Under the pieces are notes generated by a model. The model did no database searches. It saw nothing but the letters and a program-made list of their open reading frames with translations, and was not told the origin of the DNA. A DNA stretch of 64,000 bases from Petrolisthes cinctipes (taxonomy: Eukaryota > Arthropoda > Malacostraca > Decapoda > Porcellanidae): NCBI GenBank assembly GCA_033782935.1, contig JAWQEG010001222.1, positions 62,001 to 126,000 of the forward strand. Direction: 5' to 3'. Below are positions 61,525-64,000 of the stretch, piece after piece. The translations under genes were made by a program, and so were the position numbers. Within the stretch, counting starts at the first letter, position 1; every line of letters begins with the position of its first letter.

Positions 61525-63882
61525 ATGGCTGGGCGTAGTGAAGAAAATACGGGCTCGTTCGATTCGGTGCATCCTACCGCGCTGCCAGGCGCACCCGCTC
61601 CTGTAACCTCCACTCCGCGGGTGCAACCAGCTAGATTGCGTCATGCACCTGCAAGGTTGTCAGATTCTGCAATAGGGCGGGAATTGGAGAATCTGGCAGA
61701 CCTTTCATATGGGAGTGACGACCTGGACAGCTACTCTGATACTGAATGGCAAGCTGACGAATCAACTGAGGAAGATGTCTGTGTAGCGGTGACTTCCATC
61801 ACAGCTCTTCCCTCAACTTCAGCCTTGCATGATGTGTCAGAGGTTACAGCCCCTGTTGCAATTCCGTCCACCAGTGGGGTGGGAGGTAGTTTGGGAGACA
61901 CTCTCTTGTCTCCCATTCCTACAACATCTGGCGTGGGAGGCAGGAAGAGGTCTACTCCTGCTTCAACCTCCAAACCTCGCTACGTCTCCACTCCCATGGG
62001 CAAGAGGCCGAGGAGGAGGTTAGATTTTTCGTCTTCCTCTTCCTCGTCGGACGAGGATGCGTCGCAACCAGTGGTGGTAAGAGGGAGGAGAGTAGGAGTA
62101 AGAGGGAAGGGTAAAGGAAGGGGGAAGAGGACAAAGGCAGCTTATCTCTCCCCTACAGTTGACCCTGATAGCCCGCCCCCCCGTGACCTGACGCCACCTC
62201 CCCCACCACCACACTCTCCCTCTCCTCTCGTGCCTGACGACTCACTCTCGCCTGCCCCTGGTACCGCTGCACCACCACCACCACAACAACAACGCCAACA
62301 ACGACAGCAACGCGGCGCACATCGTCATAGACCCGCTGATCCCTATGTGTGGACGGATTGCGATGAATTTGCGCCTGATATACCTGCCTTTGACGACAGT
62401 CATTCAGGTATACAGGCCGCATTTCCCTGTCGTCAGAGGTCATCAATATTAGATTATTTCACTGCCTTTTTTGATATAATATTGATGACTTACATGATGC
62501 AGGAGATAAACACCTTCAAACAACTCTCTGTGCAACTCAGCAATAGACCAGGCAGGGAACATAGTAAGATGTTGCAATGGGCTGACGTCGATATTGCTGA
62601 GTTGTATGTGTGGTTAGCTTTGACCATGATGATGCCTCATGTCAAGAAACATCGCCTCAAGGACTTCTGGAGCACACACGCCCTGATATCCACACCTGCG
62701 TTCGGGAAATACATGTCCAGGGACAGGTATAGGGACATTTTGTCCTACCTGCACTTCGCCCCCAACATGGGTCCACACCCGAACGACAGGCTGTGGAAAA
62801 TTAGGCCAGTAATGTCTATCCTCCAGGAGAAAATACGAGCATTTTTTCGACCATTCCAGAAAGTGGTTATCGACGAGTCTCTGGTGCTGTTCAGGGGAAG
62901 ACTGTCCTTCATCCAGTACATCCCGTCAAAGAGGCATAGATTTGGCATCAAATTCTATGTCATCTGCGACTGTAAGACTGGCTATGTGTTGGATTTTATA
63001 CTCTATTCAGGTACGGATGTGGATGTCCCGGCCGACGACCCTCTTGGCTTCAGCGGGAGTGTTGTCAAGGCACTCATGGGGGATTACCTTGACAACAACC
63101 ACATCCTGTACACTGATAACTATTACACCTCTCCAGCACTTAGCCAGTTTCTCCTGCAGCACCAAACAGGATCCTGCGGAACTATTCGTGTCAACAGGAA
63201 GGGGTGGCCAGCATTCCCTCTCACCCGGAGGGGCGACTGCATCAAGAAGAAATGTGGGAACATGCTGGCCATCAAATGGCACGATAAACGCCCCGTCAAT
63301 ATGCTCACCACCGTGAACAGGGGCGTGATGCAGGATTCTGGGAAGACTGAGCGCGGCACAGGTGATACCATCTACAAGCCTGATGCTGTGCTCGATTATA
63401 ACATCAATATGAGACTCGTTGATAAGTCAGACATGATGGTGAGTTCCATCGATTGTCTGAGAAAAACTTGTAAGTGGTACAAGAAGGCTTTCTTCCACCT
63501 TCTTGATGTCACAGTGCTGAACTGTTATATACTCTACCTCCAGCATCACCCTGACTCCAAGTTGGCACTCCGGGAATTCGAGCTAGAGTTGATATCTCAG
63601 CTCCTGGAGAGGTTCAGCACTGTGCAACCACAGCAAGGCAGACAGGCAGCGGCACAACGGCCTGACAGGTTGCAGCAGAGTGGCTATATGGCTCGCCACT
63701 ACCTCACTAATCTGCCACCGTTGCCGTCAGGACGTCCAGGCTCTCGTCGCTGCTATGTTTGCAGGCACACAACACGTCACCCCCAGAAGTCCAAGGAAAC
63801 TCGCTTCTGGTGCAAGGAATGTTGTGTGCCGTTATGCCCTGGAAACTGCTTCTCAGACTACCATATATTGGAATATATATAG
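61525..63882 (+). CDS. piggyBac-type transposase, intact
   Basis: 785 residues from ATG 61525 (ACAATGG context; an ATG at 61420 in frame is less likely). The N-terminal third is acidic, Ser- and Pro-rich with a basic patch (PMGKRPRRRLDF). The DDE-type core shows ILDYFTAFFDIILM, VVIDESLVLFRGR (Asp 450), ILYTDNYYTSP (Asp 531) and RLVDKSDMM (Asp 633 and 636), the four acidic positions of piggyBac. The C-terminal Cys-rich domain (CYVCRH, FWCKECCVPLCPGNCF) is complete. It cuts and pastes DNA at TTAA. Whether it is an active transposon or a recruited host gene cannot be told here; the adjacent left end favours a transposon. Confidence 0.93.
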   Translation: MAGRSEENTGSFDSVHPTALPGAPAPVTSTPRVQPARLRHAPARLSDSAIGRELENLADLSYGSDDLDSYSDTEWQADESTEEDVCVAVTSITALPSTSALHDVSEVTAPVAIPSTSGVGGSLGDTLLSPIPTTSGVGGRKRSTPASTSKPRYVSTPMGKRPRRRLDFSSSSSSSDEDASQPVVVRGRRVGVRGKGKGRGKRTKAAYLSPTVDPDSPPPRDLTPPPPPPHSPSPLVPDDSLSPAPGTAAPPPPQQQRQQRQQRGAHRHRPADPYVWTDCDEFAPDIPAFDDSHSGIQAAFPCRQRSSILDYFTAFFDIILMTYMMQEINTFKQLSVQLSNRPGREHSKMLQWADVDIAELYVWLALTMMMPHVKKHRLKDFWSTHALISTPAFGKYMSRDRYRDILSYLHFAPNMGPHPNDRLWKIRPVMSILQEKIRAFFRPFQKVVIDESLVLFRGRLSFIQYIPSKRHRFGIKFYVICDCKTGYVLDFILYSGTDVDVPADDPLGFSGSVVKALMGDYLDNNHILYTDNYYTSPALSQFLLQHQTGSCGTIRVNRKGWPAFPLTRRGDCIKKKCGNMLAIKWHDKRPVNMLTTVNRGVMQDSGKTERGTGDTIYKPDAVLDYNINMRLVDKSDMMVSSIDCLRKTCKWYKKAFFHLLDVTVLNCYILYLQHHPDSKLALREFELELISQLLERFSTVQPQQGRQAAAQRPDRLQQSGYMARHYLTNLPPLPSGRPGSRRCYVCRHTTRHPQKSKETRFWCKECCVPLCPGNCFSDYHILEYI

Positions 63883-63907
63883 AAGCAGGAAGTGATGGGA
63901 GTATGCG

Positions 63908-63913
63908 AATAAA
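63908..63913 (+). terminator. Poly(A) signal of the transposase gene
   Basis: AATAAA 26 bases after the stop codon, followed by GTGACAGTGACAC repeated three times in 63914-63980. Confidence 0.7.
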
Positions 63914-64000
63914 GTGACAGTGACACTTGGTGACAGTGACACTATTTAGGCTATAAGAAAAGTGAGAGTGACACATTTGTACATATATTTTAGGCTGTAG

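Larger units (their letters stand above)
61307..63999 (+). mobile_element. piggyBac transposon, left end and gene (right end beyond window)
   Basis: TTAA (61303-61306) is directly followed by CCCCCAGAGTCCGGGCAGCG, a CCC-start tip next to the target tetranucleotide that piggyBac elements use. About 215 bp further begins an intact transposase. The right terminal repeat must lie outside the window if it exists; it is not visible up to the last base. Confidence 0.75.

Overview
This window looks like a repeat-dominated stretch of animal nuclear DNA. Every protein-coding signal I could recognise belongs to a transposable element. The mix is two Penelope-like elements, a DIRS element, an env-bearing Ty3/gypsy provirus, several LINE families, TA-flanked MITEs, hAT and piggyBac elements, tRNA-derived SINEs, very long CA/TG microsatellites and a short (CCTAA)n tract. 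It suggests an arthropod, most likely a decapod crustacean. That assignment is inference; nothing here identifies a species, and I found no convincing host gene.

Layout. 1-6 kb: CA-rich satellite, small MITEs, two tRNA-Val-like SINEs (one split by a MITE), a LINE 3' stub and a decayed gypsy gag. 6.0-20.35 kb: a complete minus-strand Ty3/gypsy provirus with 726-bp LTRs, a 4-bp target duplication, a tRNA-Leu-type primer site, gag, protease, pol and a fusion-type env. Its env is split by a full DIRS retrotransposon (7.84-12.78 kb) with the inverted terminal repeats and internal complementary region expected of that group. 20.4-22.4 kb: a second, truncated gag-protease-integrase fragment. 22.7-24.6 kb: Penelope-like copy 1. 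24.6-27.6 kb: satellites, a SINE, a MITE, a U4 snRNA-like fragment and a LINE 5' piece.

28-38.5 kb: two related minus-strand LINEs with zinc-knuckle ORF1, endonuclease, reverse transcriptase (RT) and RNase H. 39.4-42.65 kb and 43.3-48.9 kb: two plus-strand copies of another RNase H-bearing LINE family. The first copy holds a solo LTR; the second is inserted in a hAT-type element (43.09-49.16 kb). 50.0-54.7 kb: a TG satellite split by a minus-strand LINE with an intact 972-residue ORF, itself carrying a MITE in its 3' region. 54.7-55.6 kb: a LINE remnant. 55.6-58.6 kb: Penelope-like copy 2 with inverted terminal repeats and hammerhead-like motifs. 58.6-61.3 kb: a minisatellite, a (TA)n tract, a SINE and a MITE. 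61.3 kb to the end: a piggyBac element with an intact transposase and a recognisable left end.

The nesting gives relative ages: provirus before DIRS, hAT before its LINE, LINE copy A before the solo LTR, TG satellite before the 972-aa LINE, and that LINE before its MITE. Most ORFs carry stops or frameshifts. The intact or nearly intact ones are the three DIRS ORFs, the gypsy pol, the 972-aa LINE ORF and the piggyBac transposase.
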